Assembly (NCBI GenBank): GCA_020832655.1
Contig: JAFIEF010000031.1
Coordinates: forward strand, 1-35,922
Reading direction: 5' to 3'
Length of the DNA stretch: 35,922 nt
Origin: Paracoccaceae bacterium
GTDB lineage: Bacteria > Pseudomonadota > Alphaproteobacteria > Rhodobacterales > Rhodobacteraceae
In this document: in pieces, positions 1 to 7,341 of the stretch
Position numbering within the stretch: the stretch's first letter is position 1
Layout: every line of letters begins with the position of its first letter
Notes under the pieces: model-generated
Seen by the model: the letters and a program-made list of their open reading frames with translations, nothing else
Told to the model about the DNA's origin: nothing
Databases searched by the model: none
Position numbers and translations under genes: made by a program

Positions 1-61
1 CCCGCGGGGGGGGGGGCCCCCCCCCCCCACCCCCGGAGTATTTTCGGCAAGATGAAAGCAG
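1..61. other. G/C homopolymer palindrome and group-typical intergenic tail
   Basis: Eleven G (6-16) are followed directly by twelve C (17-28), then CACCCCC and the tail GGAGTATTTTCGGCAAGATG. The G/C block can fold on itself and may end transcription of the oxidase gene that stops at 78, but there is no clean T-run, so this is a guess. I recall similar GGAGTATTTT tails in Rhodobacterales intergenic DNA. Homopolymers this long are also prone to sequencing and assembly error, so the exact lengths should not be trusted. Confidence 0.4.
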
Positions 62-77
62 CTTTGTGCAAGAGACA

Positions 78-1325
78 TCAATGCGCCACCCCCGCTGCCA
101 CGCTTTCATCGATGAAATGGCCCTCGCGGAAGCGGGTCATCGAGAACTCGGCCGCCAGCGGCCCCGGCTCGCCCCTGGCGATCAGTTCGGCCATTGCCCA
201 GCCCGACCCCGGCGTGGCCTTGAAGCCCCCGGTGCCCCAGCCGCAATTGATGAAGCAATTGCCCAGCGGGGTTTTGGAAATGATGGGCGAGCGGTCGCCG
301 GTCATGTCGACAATGCCGCCCCATTGGCGCAGCATGCGCAGGCGCGAGATCATGGGGAAGGTTTCTACCAGCGCGCGCACGGTTTCTTCAATATGGTGCC
401 ATGATCCGCGCTGGGTATAGTTGTTGAACCCGTCGGCCCCGCCGCCGATGACCATCTCGCCCTTGTCGGATTGCGACATATAGCCATGCACCGTGTTGGC
501 CATGACAACCACATCCATGCAGGGCTTGATCGGTTCGCTGACCAGCGCCTGCAATGCCACCGATTCCACCGGCAGACGGAAGCCCGCCATATCGGCCAGC
601 GCGCCGGAATGCCCTGCCACCACGATGCCCAGCTTCTTGCAGCCGATCGTGCCCTTGGTGGTGTTGACCGCGCTCACCTGACCGCCGGCTGTTTCAACAC
701 CCGTGACGGCGCATTGCTCGATGATATGCATTCCCATCGCCGAACAGGCGCGCGCATAGCCCCAGGCAACCGCATCATGGCGCGCGGTGCCCGCCCGCGG
801 CTGCCACAGCGCGCCCAGAACCGGATAGCGCGGGCCAGCCAGATTGATGATCGGCACCAGTTTCCTGACCTCGGCGGGGGAAATGAAGCGCGTCTCGACC
901 CCTTGCAACGCATTGGCGCGTTCGGTGCGCAGATAGCCGCGTTTTTCGTGCTCGGTCTGGGCCAGCATCATCACGCCGCGGGGGCTGAACATGATGTTGT
1001 AGTTCAGATCCTGCGACAGGGTTTCAAAGAGCGAGCGCGCCTTTTCATAGAGCGCGGCGGACGGATCTTGCAGGTAGTTCGAGCGGATGATGGTGGTATT
1101 GCGCCCGGTATTGCCGCCCCCCAGCCAGCCTTTTTCGATCACGGCGACATTGGTGATGCCGAAATTGCGCCCCAGATAATAGGCCGTTGCCAGACCGTGC
1201 CCGCCGGCGCCCACGATGACGACATCATAGGCGGCGCGCGGTTCAGGGCTGGCCCAGGCATGGGTCCAGCCGCGATGCTGGCGGAAAGCCTCGCGGGCGA
1301 TGGCAAAGGCGGAATAGCGTTTCAT
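78..1325 (-). CDS. soxB: Sarcosine oxidase beta subunit-type FAD-dependent oxidoreductase
   Basis: A 415-residue protein, the usual length for the beta subunit of heterotetrameric sarcosine oxidase, which oxidatively demethylates sarcosine to glycine. It shows an N-terminal FAD-binding Rossmann motif VIVGAGGHGLATAYYL (about residues 36-51), the second dinucleotide-domain strand ending in VIEKGWLGGGNTGRN, and ARHDAVAWGYAR, whose His183 fits the family's covalent FMN ligand. The C-terminal GWGTGGFKATPGSG segment is typical of the family. I chose the ATG at 1325 because an AGGAG lies about 9 bases upstream and the product then starts like known beta subunits; an in-frame ATG at 1451 would add 42 unrelated residues. 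In soxBDAG operons soxD follows at once, but the 77 bases left of the stop show no soxD start, so the other subunits are either past the edge or absent. The symbol rests on family resemblance only. Confidence 0.88.
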   Translation of the reverse strand: MKRYSAFAIAREAFRQHRGWTHAWASPEPRAAYDVVIVGAGGHGLATAYYLGRNFGITNVAVIEKGWLGGGNTGRNTTIIRSNYLQDPSAALYEKARSLFETLSQDLNYNIMFSPRGVMMLAQTEHEKRGYLRTERANALQGVETRFISPAEVRKLVPIINLAGPRYPVLGALWQPRAGTARHDAVAWGYARACSAMGMHIIEQCAVTGVETAGGQVSAVNTTKGTIGCKKLGIVVAGHSGALADMAGFRLPVESVALQALVSEPIKPCMDVVVMANTVHGYMSQSDKGEMVIGGGADGFNNYTQRGSWHHIEETVRALVETFPMISRLRMLRQWGGIVDMTGDRSPIISKTPLGNCFINCGWGTGGFKATPGSGWAMAELIARGEPGPLAAEFSMTRFREGHFIDESVAAGVAH

Positions 1326-1679
1326 GCGCGGCTGCTCCTGCGTCGGGATGCGCTTGGTCTGCTTCTGTCCTAGCGCAGCGAAAGCCGGTTTTCCAGAAAC
1401 GTCACAATGGCGGTGAAAAGCGAAATCCGCTGCGTTCGGCAGGCGGGCCATACAGGCCGCATCGCAACGGAATTCGTCGTGGCCGGGTCATGCTGAAACG
1501 GTGATCAGGAAGCGCGATCTGATGATCGGGCCTGAAAACCCTGCCCCAATGTCAGCGCAATCACGGGCAATAGCCTGCCCCGACATTCTGGAACATCTAA
1601 GGAAGTCGTCGTAGCTTGCTGATAATTATAGCTTTATTTTAAGATGTCCGAAATTGATCACATTTTTGATATTGCTCTT

Positions 1680-1687
1680 GTGATCAC
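1680..1687. promoter_or_regulatory. GTGATCAC palindromes (also 1811-1818; related site 1654-1661)
   Basis: The perfect octamer palindrome GTGATCAC occurs at 1680-1687 and 1811-1818. A near copy, TTGATCAC, lies at 1654-1661. The 1655 and 1681 sites share the longer string TGATCACATTT with starts 26 bases apart. Repeated palindromes in a promoter region suggest binding of a dimeric regulator, but the protein is unknown and TGATCA is short enough to recur by chance. Confidence 0.35.
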
Positions 1688-1704
1688 ATTTGTTCAGTGA
1701 TTAG

Positions 1705-1718
1705 TTGATCAAGATCAA
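1705..1718 (+). promoter_or_regulatory. FNR/FnrL-type box
   Basis: TTGAT-CAAG-ATCAA matches the FNR/FnrL consensus TTGAT-N4-ATCAA at all ten defined positions. The centre (1711.5) is 41.5 bases upstream of the start site implied by the TAGAAT hexamer at 1742-1747, the classical class II spacing for activation by an FNR-family regulator. Activation of the giant surface-protein gene at 1855 under low oxygen is therefore inferred. No regulator gene is in the window. Confidence 0.65.
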
Positions 1719-1741
1719 GGTTAACGGCCACCCGAATACGA

Positions 1742-1747
1742 TAGAAT
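1742..1747 (+). promoter_or_regulatory. Putative -10 hexamer (TAGAAT)
   Basis: TAGAAT matches the sigma-70 consensus TATAAT in five of six positions. The FNR-type box occupies the place of a -35 element, as in class II activated promoters. The start site would be near 1753, giving an untranslated leader of about 100 bases before the ATG at 1855. Confidence 0.45.
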
Positions 1748-1843
1748 TCAGGCAAAGGCGGATGAGGGATTCGCTTTTTTCAGATCAGGAGCCTGCCTCA
1801 GCCCGCATATGTGATCACGCGGAAGGCCGGGTTTGCAACACGC

Positions 1844-1850
1844 GAGGAGG
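1844..1850 (+). promoter_or_regulatory. Ribosome binding site deciding the start at 1855
   Basis: GAGGAGG lies four bases before the ATG at 1855. It is the strongest Shine-Dalgarno match near the 5' end of this frame and favours 1855 over the upstream TTG at 1705. Confidence 0.8.
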
Positions 1851-1854
1851 CAAC

Positions 1855-4800
1855 ATGTCGCACACAGCTTTCATCATTCCGGGCGGGTTTGCGTTCACGC
1901 AATTCATTGATCGGCCATTCGAGTTTCATGGCCCGGTGGCGCTGACACTCGTGTTTGCAAATGACGCCGCGTCGATTGGCTATGTGATAACAGATACCCC
2001 GGATGACGATTTGCCGCTGGTTGACCTGACGGGCGACGCGCCGGTGGCCGTGCTGCTGAATGACGAGTTGGTCGATCTGTCGCAGTTCGAGATCGCAATC
2101 GGTCGGATCCCGGTCGATTTCGGCGGCGATTTCGACACGCATGTAGATGTACTGATCCTGGAAAACGCGGATGAGCAGCAGTTCGTGTTCGACCTGAACA
2201 ACGCTTCACAAGACACGCCGCCATCGAATCTGCCGCCGATTGCATCATATGACGATCTTGCCGACTTCTTTCAGGCGATGGGTGCTGCGGAATTCGCCGG
2301 ACAGGAAATGGGGCCGATCCCTGCGGGGTCGCCCTTCGCGCCTTCGTCCCCCATCGTGATGGCCACACATTTTGCACCCTTGCCCTATGATGGCCCCATC
2401 GGGCCGGGCGATCCGGGGGATGGTGATGGCAATTACCTTTACCCGCTTGAAGGGCACAGCGTCGTCATAGATGGCACAGGAGATTTCACCGATTGGCGGC
2501 CGGGTAGCCTTCACCAGCTCTATGCTGTGCCTGACGCAAGCATGAGCTATGTGCAGACCGGCACTGTCGCCGCGCCTTGGGATCCGACGCATATTCTGGG
2601 CGAGATTTCACCAAGCTTTGCGCCGGGCCCGTTCTTCAGCATGTTCCCGGAACCTGAAGGCCCGCTGGTCGTGGGCGGCAGCATGGATGGGTTTGTCGAT
2701 CCCGATGTCGTCGTGACAGATGGCACGGCAGATTTCTATACTGCGCGTATCACCACGGCGACCGGCAGCACCGATGTTCTGATTGCCGCCGCGTCGAACG
2801 GGCGGCACTACCTGTTCAGCCTGAGCGGCCCTGATCCGATGACGGGGCATGACGGTCAGCCCTTGCCGGTGGTGCTGCAGGATGCAGTCAGCGTTGCCCC
2901 GATTCCAGCGGAAAGTGCCTTCGGGCCGGGTCAGGTAATCCAGTTTGCCGACATTCCGGGCTTCATCATTCTGGGACCCGATGGGCCGGTCAATCCGGGC
3001 GACCCCGGTGATCCAGGCGATCCGGGCGACCCAGGCGATCCGGGCGACCCCGGTGATCCAGGCGATCCGGGTGACCCCGGTGATCCAGGCGACCCAGGCG
3101 ATCCGGGCGATCCAGGCGATCCCCCTGCATCGGGCGCTTTCTCGGTCGTGACCTTGCAAGGCGTCCGCATCCAGTTTGATGACGATGATCCGGTTGACGT
3201 GGGACCGACCGGTTTCCATGCCGTGCTGCGCGATGCGCAGAACGCGCAATTCCGCTATGAAATTGACGACGATGCCGATCCTGAACCGGGCGAACTGCCG
3301 CAGGTCAACATCCTGTCGCCTTTCGTCTATCAGATGGCGGTTGGCGATCAGGCGGTCAGCAGTGATTTCGAGTTCGATGTCGGCCGCATCACCCGCGACA
3401 CAGGCGACGTGCATGACGTTCTTGTATTCCGCAATGTCGAAACCGACACTGATTACATCTTCCTTCTGGCCGGGGACCCGCTGCCCGCGCTGAACAATCA
3501 GGCGGATGTGGAGGCGTTCGAACTGTCTATCGTCAGCGTCGAGGCAATCGCGGAAGGCGAAGCATTCGGCCCCAACACCAACACCCCGTTCCTGAGCGTT
3601 GCCAACATTACCGAAAACGGCGATCCGCAGGTGATCAAGGCGGGCAATGTCAGCGATGATCCGGGCAATGCCTGGGTGGATATCGGTGCGGGCGGCTTCG
3701 GCGATCCCGGCGATGGCAGCGTCACCGCGTTGAATGGTGGCTTCTATCAGCGCGAAGCAGACAACTTGATGGTAAATGTCGGCGGCTGGGGCAATGACGG
3801 GGTGTTGAACGCGCTTGGTGCGGGCAGCACGATTTCTTTCGAGGCTGGTCCCGATCCTGACAGTCAGGTCAGCGTGACATTCGGTGTCGATGGCGGTTAC
3901 GGGCGGCTGAACGTGGTCAATGGCGTGTTCCAGATCCAGAACGGACATGCCCCTGCGGAAAACAATACCAGCTCTTTCCTGAATGTCGGCGAATTGGACG
4001 GCGAGGCGGAAGTCCTTGTCGACAATGGCTCGGCGCATATCTCGGGCTTTGAAACAAGCTATCTGACTGTGGGCCAATGGGGCGGCAGCGGGCTGGTTGA
4101 TCTGCAAAACGGGTCCACCCTGTCCATGACGCCGGCAGAATTTGCCCGCATCTGGGTCGGCATGTACAACAATCCCGGCGAAATGGATGGTGGCCGGATC
4201 AATGTCGAAACCGGGTCCAGCATTGTCGTGGAAAATCTGCACGAACTGCTGGTCGGCGTTGGTAACGAGTGGAGCGAGGGGCGCGGCCAGATCGATATTT
4301 CCGGTGCGGGAAGCGAGTTTCTGGCGACAGTTGCCGCGTCTGATACCGACCCCGGCATCCTGATCGGCGGAGAAAACGGTCAGGGCGCGCTGAATGTCAG
4401 CGATGGCGGACGTTTCGCGCTGCTGCCCAATGGCGTGGCACCCGCGATCCATATGGGCGTTGGCCTTGCCGGGAACGGCAATGTGCTGGTCGACAATGAC
4501 GGCATCGTCGATCTTGGTGGCGCGGCGACCCTGCAAGTTGGTGGTGTGAGCGACAGCGCAGGGTGGTCGTTCGGATCTGTGTCGGTCTGGGGTGAAAACA
4601 GCATTTTTACCGGCATATCCGAGGCATGGTTCGGTTATGACCCGGATGCGCCCGATTACGGAGGGGATCAGAACAACGGAGGCAATCTGTTCCTCGGTGG
4701 TACATTCGGCAATGCCGATGCCCAGATCCATCTGGGCGAAAACAGCATGCTGGGGTGGAATGGCACCCCACGGATCGAGGGCGATGTCCATCTGCATGGC

Positions 4801-7026
4801 ACCATAATCGACAGTCATGGCTGGGACAACACCGCCACCATTGACGGCGATCTGAATGTGGTTCAGGGCACCAACTGGGTAATGATGAGCGCGACCCATC
4901 TGGATGATGGTGTCGACTTTGGCGACCCCGGCACACGCTTTATGGAAAGCTGGAACATCACCGGTGCCTTCAACCTGCAAGGCGGCAGCGTCGAGCTGAA
5001 CCTGCATTCCTTCTGGGGTTATGAATTCCAGCGCGGCGAAACCCACCAGCTGATCACCTATGGCCAGTTGATCGATGGTGACGCCGATTTCTCGGCCCAA
5101 GTCTCGCATTGGGGCGAGGATGATTTCGCCTGGAAGATGGCCTTTGATCAACTGGTTGACGGCTCTCTGACCTTTATCGCGCTGAATGACTCGAACCCCG
5201 AACCGGGGGCCGATCCGGCCCTGCGCCATGCGCTGCTCGACTTCGCGGGCGGGGATACGGCGCTTCATCTGGAATATGATGCGCCCGACCCGGATGGCTT
5301 CATGCCCGGCCAGATCATGTGGCAGGGCGGCGGCTGGTATGGCGGGCTTGCCAGCGAGACGATTGATGAAATTCGCGGCACTGGGCTTGATGACCTGATT
5401 GACCTGTCGGGCCTGCAAACCGGGATCGAGGTGCATGCCGGTGCGGGCAATGACACCATCTTCGGCGGTCAGGGCGACGACCTGCTGATGGGGGGTGTCG
5501 GGGATGACGTGATCAATGGCGGCGGAGGCATCAATACCGCGCTCTATACCGGCGTGTTCGCGGATTACATCATCAATACCGATGACACAGGCGTCACCAC
5601 GGTCACCGACACGCGCATAGGTGCCGTGAATGAAGGCACCGATACGCTGACCAATATCCAGTTCCTGCAATTTGCCGACACAACCTATTCGGTCGACCTT
5701 CCGGTCATCTCTGGTCCGGCGCTGACGCTGGAGTTTGCGCAGACCAACGGCTTGGTCACAATCACGGTGTTGGTGGATGGCGATCTGGTCAGTGGCGATG
5801 CGCTGACGGATCTGGCCTTCACGCTGGAGTTCGACAGCAACCTGGTCGCTTATGTCGATGGCAGCGCCTCGGCGGGCTTCACGGTCGCCGAAGGATCGCT
5901 GGTCTTTGACGGCAGCGCGCTGGATCAAACCGATTTCGACCTGCCTGCGCTTAGCTTCGACATGGAACTGACCACGATGGCGGGGGAACGCACAGTCGCC
6001 TTTGACGCAACCGAGGTCAGCGTCAATGGCGTGGCGATGGAAGATCAGGGCTTCAGCTATGATTTCGCCCATGTTCCGGGCAGCGCGCTGACGCTGAGCC
6101 AGACCGGCCAGACCGGCAGCATTGTCAGCTATGCCGTGACGATCGACCCCGATCTGGTCAGCGATGGCGCGCTGGCGAATCTGGCCTTCGCAATGGCGTT
6201 CGATCCCGCGCTGATCGCCTATGTCGACGGCAGCGCGACATTTGGAGTCACGGTTGCAGAGGGATTGCTGATATTCGATGGTGTCGGCGCTAATGTGGAT
6301 GATTTCAGCGCCCCGGTGCTGGAGTTTGACATGCAGTTGACGGCTCAGGCAGGGCCGCGCGATGTCGCTTTCGGGCTTTCGGATATCAGCGTCAATGGCT
6401 GGGAGATGACGGACCAGACCGGCGATGACGGGTTCGATTTCGCCTATGACGCAGCCTTCTTCAGCCTTGGCGGCGTGGTGGATATCCGTGATCTGCGCGC
6501 TGATCCGACGACACCGGACGGCACGGTGGTGACCTTCACCGAAAGCGGCAGCGGTGCCACGCATGAAGCCACGCTGGGCGCTGATGGCAGCTTCAGCTTC
6601 CTTCTGGAGCGCGACACCGAAGGCAGCCTGGAAATCCTGCGCGATTACGACATAGCGGTCGACAAGACAATCGACATCGATGATGTGTATGAACTGCTCT
6701 ACCTGTTTGTGAACTACGCCGAAGACGGGTCGTCACCTTGGCTGACCACCCCGCCAGCAGGCTGGATTGCGGCAGACTTCACCGATAACGGAGAGGTCGG
6801 GATCGATGATGTCTATGCCTTGCTGTATCACTTCATTGACTACGATCCACCCGGAGAGCCGACATTCGACCCGCGCTGGGTGTTCATCGATCAGGATGAA
6901 AGCTGGGATGATCTGGGCATCGACAATGTCCCGCAGCCCGGTGCCTTCGATATCGGCCCGATGGCGGCCGATATCGACATGTCCTTCCTCGGCATCCTGA
7001 CCGGCGATCTGCAAGGGCAGGTCTAA
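1855..7026 (+). CDS. Giant extracellular multidomain protein: RTX, cohesin-like and dockerin-like domains
   Basis: 1723 residues, acidic, with no N-terminal Sec signal, as in many type I-secreted RTX proteins. Domains in order: an unnamed ~150-residue module in three copies (about 1-178, 192-368, 428-582); a (GDP)14 linker (382-423) between copies 2 and 3; beta-helix repeats of the T5SS/PEP-CTERM-associated kind (about 583-1005); RTX nonapeptides such as GAGNDTIFGGQGDDLLMGG (about 1192-1230) with the usual ALYTG...LQFAD tail; two cohesin-like domains (1287-1408 and 1408-1527), each with a FxxEFDSNLVAYVDGS-like strand and ending in SVNG; and a beta-sandwich followed by a dockerin-like pair of EF-hand loops (1536-1723). 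The second loop, DFTDNGEVGIDD, fits the calcium pattern; the first, DIAVDKTIDIDD, is weaker. The C-terminus is identical to that of the 14432-23122 protein. A surface-matrix role is inferred; no catalytic domain was recognised. Confidence 0.85.
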   Translation: MSHTAFIIPGGFAFTQFIDRPFEFHGPVALTLVFANDAASIGYVITDTPDDDLPLVDLTGDAPVAVLLNDELVDLSQFEIAIGRIPVDFGGDFDTHVDVLILENADEQQFVFDLNNASQDTPPSNLPPIASYDDLADFFQAMGAAEFAGQEMGPIPAGSPFAPSSPIVMATHFAPLPYDGPIGPGDPGDGDGNYLYPLEGHSVVIDGTGDFTDWRPGSLHQLYAVPDASMSYVQTGTVAAPWDPTHILGEISPSFAPGPFFSMFPEPEGPLVVGGSMDGFVDPDVVVTDGTADFYTARITTATGSTDVLIAAASNGRHYLFSLSGPDPMTGHDGQPLPVVLQDAVSVAPIPAESAFGPGQVIQFADIPGFIILGPDGPVNPGDPGDPGDPGDPGDPGDPGDPGDPGDPGDPGDPGDPGDPGDPPASGAFSVVTLQGVRIQFDDDDPVDVGPTGFHAVLRDAQNAQFRYEIDDDADPEPGELPQVNILSPFVYQMAVGDQAVSSDFEFDVGRITRDTGDVHDVLVFRNVETDTDYIFLLAGDPLPALNNQADVEAFELSIVSVEAIAEGEAFGPNTNTPFLSVANITENGDPQVIKAGNVSDDPGNAWVDIGAGGFGDPGDGSVTALNGGFYQREADNLMVNVGGWGNDGVLNALGAGSTISFEAGPDPDSQVSVTFGVDGGYGRLNVVNGVFQIQNGHAPAENNTSSFLNVGELDGEAEVLVDNGSAHISGFETSYLTVGQWGGSGLVDLQNGSTLSMTPAEFARIWVGMYNNPGEMDGGRINVETGSSIVVENLHELLVGVGNEWSEGRGQIDISGAGSEFLATVAASDTDPGILIGGENGQGALNVSDGGRFALLPNGVAPAIHMGVGLAGNGNVLVDNDGIVDLGGAATLQVGGVSDSAGWSFGSVSVWGENSIFTGISEAWFGYDPDAPDYGGDQNNGGNLFLGGTFGNADAQIHLGENSMLGWNGTPRIEGDVHLHGTIIDSHGWDNTATIDGDLNVVQGTNWVMMSATHLDDGVDFGDPGTRFMESWNITGAFNLQGGSVELNLHSFWGYEFQRGETHQLITYGQLIDGDADFSAQVSHWGEDDFAWKMAFDQLVDGSLTFIALNDSNPEPGADPALRHALLDFAGGDTALHLEYDAPDPDGFMPGQIMWQGGGWYGGLASETIDEIRGTGLDDLIDLSGLQTGIEVHAGAGNDTIFGGQGDDLLMGGVGDDVINGGGGINTALYTGVFADYIINTDDTGVTTVTDTRIGAVNEGTDTLTNIQFLQFADTTYSVDLPVISGPALTLEFAQTNGLVTITVLVDGDLVSGDALTDLAFTLEFDSNLVAYVDGSASAGFTVAEGSLVFDGSALDQTDFDLPALSFDMELTTMAGERTVAFDATEVSVNGVAMEDQGFSYDFAHVPGSALTLSQTGQTGSIVSYAVTIDPDLVSDGALANLAFAMAFDPALIAYVDGSATFGVTVAEGLLIFDGVGANVDDFSAPVLEFDMQLTAQAGPRDVAFGLSDISVNGWEMTDQTGDDGFDFAYDAAFFSLGGVVDIRDLRADPTTPDGTVVTFTESGSGATHEATLGADGSFSFLLERDTEGSLEILRDYDIAVDKTIDIDDVYELLYLFVNYAEDGSSPWLTTPPAGWIAADFTDNGEVGIDDVYALLYHFIDYDPPGEPTFDPRWVFIDQDESWDDLGIDNVPQPGAFDIGPMAADIDMSFLGILTGDLQGQV
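2998..3123 (+). repeat. (Gly-Asp-Pro)14 linker, 9-bp tandem repeat
   Basis: Fourteen consecutive GDP triplets are encoded by 9-base units (GGC/GGT, GAC/GAT, CCG/CCA/CCC). Synonymous third bases vary between units, so the protein repeat is kept more strictly than the DNA. It separates copies 2 and 3 of the unnamed module and probably forms an extended acidic spacer. The reverse strand reads as a GSP repeat, an artefact of the same periodicity. Confidence 0.9.
3600..4870 (+). repeat. T5SS/PEP-CTERM-type beta-helix repeat array (giant protein 1)
   Basis: The encoded segment repeats a 25-40-residue pattern of the form hxVGxxGGxGxhxhxxGSxhxh, for example MVNVGGWGNDGVLNALGAGS and LTVGQWGGSGLVDLQNGS. 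This resembles the T5SS/PEP-CTERM-associated repeat seen in autotransporter passenger domains and predicts a right-handed beta-helix rod. Boundaries are approximate. It is followed by a non-repetitive closing segment up to about 5200. Confidence 0.7.
6615..7022 (+). repeat. 408-bp perfect inverted repeat, copy 1
   Basis: Comparing the two 3' ends line by line, bases 6615-7022 equal the reverse complement of 14436-14843 without a mismatch. They encode 136 residues covering the dockerin-like EF-hand pair and C-terminal tail. The repeat ends in the last codon, GTC here and GTG in the other gene. Just upstream of 6615 similarity stays high but substitutions appear at 6614, 6611, 6609 and 6603. 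Confidence 0.95.
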
Positions 7027-7047
7027 TGCAACCGCGTTTCGCAACCA

Positions 7048-7071
7048 GGGGGTGGTCCTCGACCTACCCCC
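7048..7071 (+). terminator. Hairpin after giant protein 1, probable terminator
   Basis: GGGGGTGGTC (7048-7057), loop CTC, then GACC, a bulged T and ACCCCC (7061-7071) form a ten-pair stem with one bulge, 22 bases after the stop codon. There is no T-run, so a terminator is plausible but not typical. It lies just outside the 408-bp inverted repeat. Confidence 0.45.
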
Positions 7072-7271
7072 GTATCTGCGCAACGCGCATCCGAAAACAC
7101 TAGGTGTTCAAGATGCGATGCCAACAAGGACCACTGCCCGAAACAGCTGCCCGCAAAGCGTCATTAACCTTTTTCCGGCCTGTATATCGACGCGAAAGAA
7201 TCCTCTGACCAACCAGCGACAGAGGGACCGCAACAACATTGCAATATGTAGCAGTATCGTGCCATTTCGCC

Positions 7272-7300
7272 TTGTTTTTGGCCCCACTTGCCTGTCTAAT
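7272..7300 (+). promoter_or_regulatory. Candidate sigma-70 promoter for the adhesin gene
   Basis: TTGTTT (7272-7277) and TCTAAT (7295-7300) are 17 bases apart, the optimal spacing. The -10 matches five of six consensus positions and the -35 keeps TTG. Transcription would start near 7307 and give a leader of about 35 bases, so the adhesin could be transcribed independently of the upstream giant gene. Confidence 0.42.
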
Positions 7301-7341
7301 CACAGCCGACATCGAACAGGCCTATTCAGACGGAGTGATCC

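Larger units (their letters stand above)
1326..1854. other. Divergent intergenic region, no gene
   Basis: About 530 bases separate the oxidase gene and the first giant surface gene, which are transcribed away from each other. I see no convincing gene. The stretch 1600-1720 is AT-rich compared with its surroundings and holds three TGATCAC sites, an FNR-type box and a -10 hexamer, listed separately. A TTG at 1705 opens an in-frame extension of the downstream gene, but it starts inside the FNR box and has no ribosome binding site. Confidence 0.7.
7027..7341 (+). other. Intergenic region before the adhesin gene
   Basis: These 315 bases hold the hairpin at 7048-7071, a small inverted repeat CCTCTG/CAGAGG (7202-7207 and 7220-7225), and a candidate promoter at 7272-7300. 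No gene is recognisable; short open frames here resemble nothing and run into the adhesin start. Confidence 0.6.

Noticed and set aside
2998-3123. Short-unit CRISPR or minisatellite array
   Set aside because: The 9-base unit is in frame inside a gene, has no spacers and varies only synonymously, so it is a coding repeat.
2608-6564. 1318-codon open frame on the minus strand, antisense to giant protein 1
   Set aside because: High GC and biased third positions open the antisense frame over repetitive coding DNA. The product is rich in Arg, His, Ile and Ala without domain similarity, and the sense strand has clear domains and a strong ribosome binding site.
1855-7026. Cellulosome scaffoldin
   Set aside because: Cohesin-like and dockerin-like domains are present, but no carbohydrate-binding or glycoside hydrolase domain was recognised in the window; a surface-matrix role fits better.
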